A stretch of 64,000 nt of DNA, from positions 992,001 through 1,056,000 of the forward strand of contig CANLQH010000001.1 in assembly GCA_947493285.1 (NCBI GenBank), read 5' to 3'. The position numbers and the translations under genes are program-made. Shown here piece by piece: positions 63,356 to 64,000 of this stretch; within the stretch, counting starts at the first letter, position 1, and each line of letters opens with the position of its first letter. The notes below the pieces were generated by a model. It was not told where the DNA came from and made no database searches. It saw only the letters and a program-made list of their open reading frames with translations. The DNA is from an uncultured Tenacibaculum sp. Lineage in GTDB: Bacteria; Bacteroidota; Bacteroidia; Flavobacteriales; Flavobacteriaceae.

Positions 63356-64000
63356 TTATAAATTTTCCCAATACCACCTTACTGCTTCTTTTAATCCTTT
63401 TTGAAGCGAAAATTGCGGATTGTAATTTAATAATTCTTTTGCTTTTTCTATACTTGCTAATGAATGTGGAATATCTCCTTGTCTATTAGGACCGTAGTTT
63501 GATTCTACATCTTTTATTTTAGCATCAAATTGAGATAAATATTCTTTCAAGTAGCCTACTAAATCATTCAAGGTATTTCTATCTCCGTAAGCCACATTAT
63601 AAACAGTATTCACTGCCTTTTCATTTTCAGTGACAAGTGACAACATATTCGCTTGAATAACATTATCTATATAGGTAAAATCACGAGAATAGCCACCATC
63701 TCCATTAATAGTTGGTGACTCACCCTTCATAAATTGACCTACAAATTTTGGTATTACAGCAGCATACGCTCCGTTTGGATCTTGTTTTCTTCCAAATACA
63801 TTAAAATAACGCAAACCGATAGTTTCGATGCCATAGGTTTTTGAAAACACATCGGCATATAATTCATTTACATATTTAGTAATAGCATAAGGAGAAAGTG
63901 GTTTCCCTATAACATCTTCAACTTTAGGCAATCCTTTAGAATCTCCATAAGTAGAAGAACTAGCTGCATACACAAATCTTTTCACTCCTGCATCTCTTGA
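63356..64000 (-). CDS. NAD-dependent epimerase, WbpP/TviC-like (5' end outside window)
   Basis: The frame stays open to the window edge; five further codons (Ser-Arg-Asp-Ala-Gly) precede the GTG at 63985, so that GTG is internal. The visible 214 residues hold the catalytic part: FVYAASSSTYGDS, YAITKYVNELYADVFSKTYG with Tyr-x3-Lys, LRYFNVFGRKQDPNGAYAAV and the end helix GLKEAVRWYWENL. This matches the UDP-GlcNAc 4-epimerase group (WbpP, TviC), which make UDP-GalNAc or UDP-GalNAcA. It is the most upstream visible gene of the operon. Confidence 0.9.
   Translation of the reverse strand, partial: SRDAGVKRFVYAASSSTYGDSKGLPKVEDVIGKPLSPYAITKYVNELYADVFSKTYGIETIGLRYFNVFGRKQDPNGAYAAVIPKFVGQFMKGESPTINGDGGYSRDFTYIDNVIQANMLSLVTENEKAVNTVYNVAYGDRNTLNDLVGYLKEYLSQFDAKIKDVESNYGPNRQGDIPHSLASIEKAKELLNYNPQFSLQKGLKEAVRWYWENL

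Noticed and set aside
28097..64000. Glycan region as a mobile genetic element
   Set aside because: No transposase, integrase, insertion sequence ends or conjugation genes were found; local exchange by homologous recombination is more likely.

Overview
The window is chromosomal DNA from a strongly A/T-rich member of the Bacteroidota, most likely a gliding marine-type Flavobacteriaceae (a Tenacibaculum/Polaribacter-like organism is plausible, but genus cannot be fixed from the sequence alone). The evidence is the gliding and type IX secretion genes gldJ and porV, a fused CcsBA cytochrome c maturation protein, a two-subunit methylmalonyl-CoA mutase, a LysM/receptor-fold lipoprotein of Bacteroidota type, -7 promoter elements of the TAnnTTTG type, and a lack of obvious Shine-Dalgarno sequences.

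Layout. (1) 1-11.3 kb is core metabolism on the + strand: the 3' end of an enoyl-CoA hydratase-family gene, a DUF1684 lipoprotein (- strand), a small unknown protein, tRNA-Thr(TGT), then udk, a DivIC/FtsB-like gene, mutA, mutB and a phosphatidylserine decarboxylase gene, followed by ccsBA and a membrane TPR-like protein. (2) 11.4-17.2 kb is a polysaccharide assembly and export module: a PglF/FlaA1-type membrane dehydratase, a Wza-like export lipoprotein, a Wzc-like tyrosine autokinase with a (GY)7 tail, and a convergent PHP-type tyrosine phosphatase. (3) 17.4-28.0 kb is a housekeeping and surface island: BadF-type kinase, murF, gldJ, porV, cdd, a FabH-like ketosynthase, guaA and the LysM lipoprotein. 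porU, usually next to porV, is not here. (4) 28.1-31.6 kb (- strand) holds galE, rfbB, rfbC and rfbA; rfbD is absent. (5) 31.7-64.0 kb (- strand) is one tightly packed surface-glycan locus of 27 genes that runs off the right edge.

How the large locus works. Transcription runs from high to low coordinates. The promoter-proximal part (57-64 kb) makes UDP-uronic and UDP-amino-uronic acids through a UDP-GlcNAc 4-epimerase, three separate UDP-sugar dehydrogenases, a WlbA/WbpB-like oxidoreductase, WecB and a UDP-glucuronate epimerase. The next part (49.1-56.0 kb) is a complete-looking CMP-legionaminic-acid-type pathway: 4,6-dehydratase, LegC aminotransferase, NeuD-like acetyltransferase, NeuB/LegI synthase, NeuC/LegG hydrolysing epimerase, PtmE-like CBS nucleotidyltransferase and a NeuA/LegF cytidylyltransferase. 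The centre (40.7-49.1 kb) holds the variable assembly genes: Wzx, a GT-B-like surface carbohydrate protein, an asparagine-synthase-like amidotransferase without its glutaminase domain, a Wzy-like polymerase and three GT4 glycosyltransferases. The distal part (31.7-40.7 kb) carries a CapK-like adenylate-forming enzyme, a bi-domain oxidoreductase, a heparinase II/III-fold protein without a signal peptide, a WbuB-like glycosyltransferase, and PglC-, PglD- and PglE-like proteins. The product is predicted to be a Wzx/Wzy-type, highly acidic glycan (capsule or O-antigen) containing several uronic acids and a diamino nonulosonic acid. No transposase, integrase, CRISPR array or recognisable defence system was seen.
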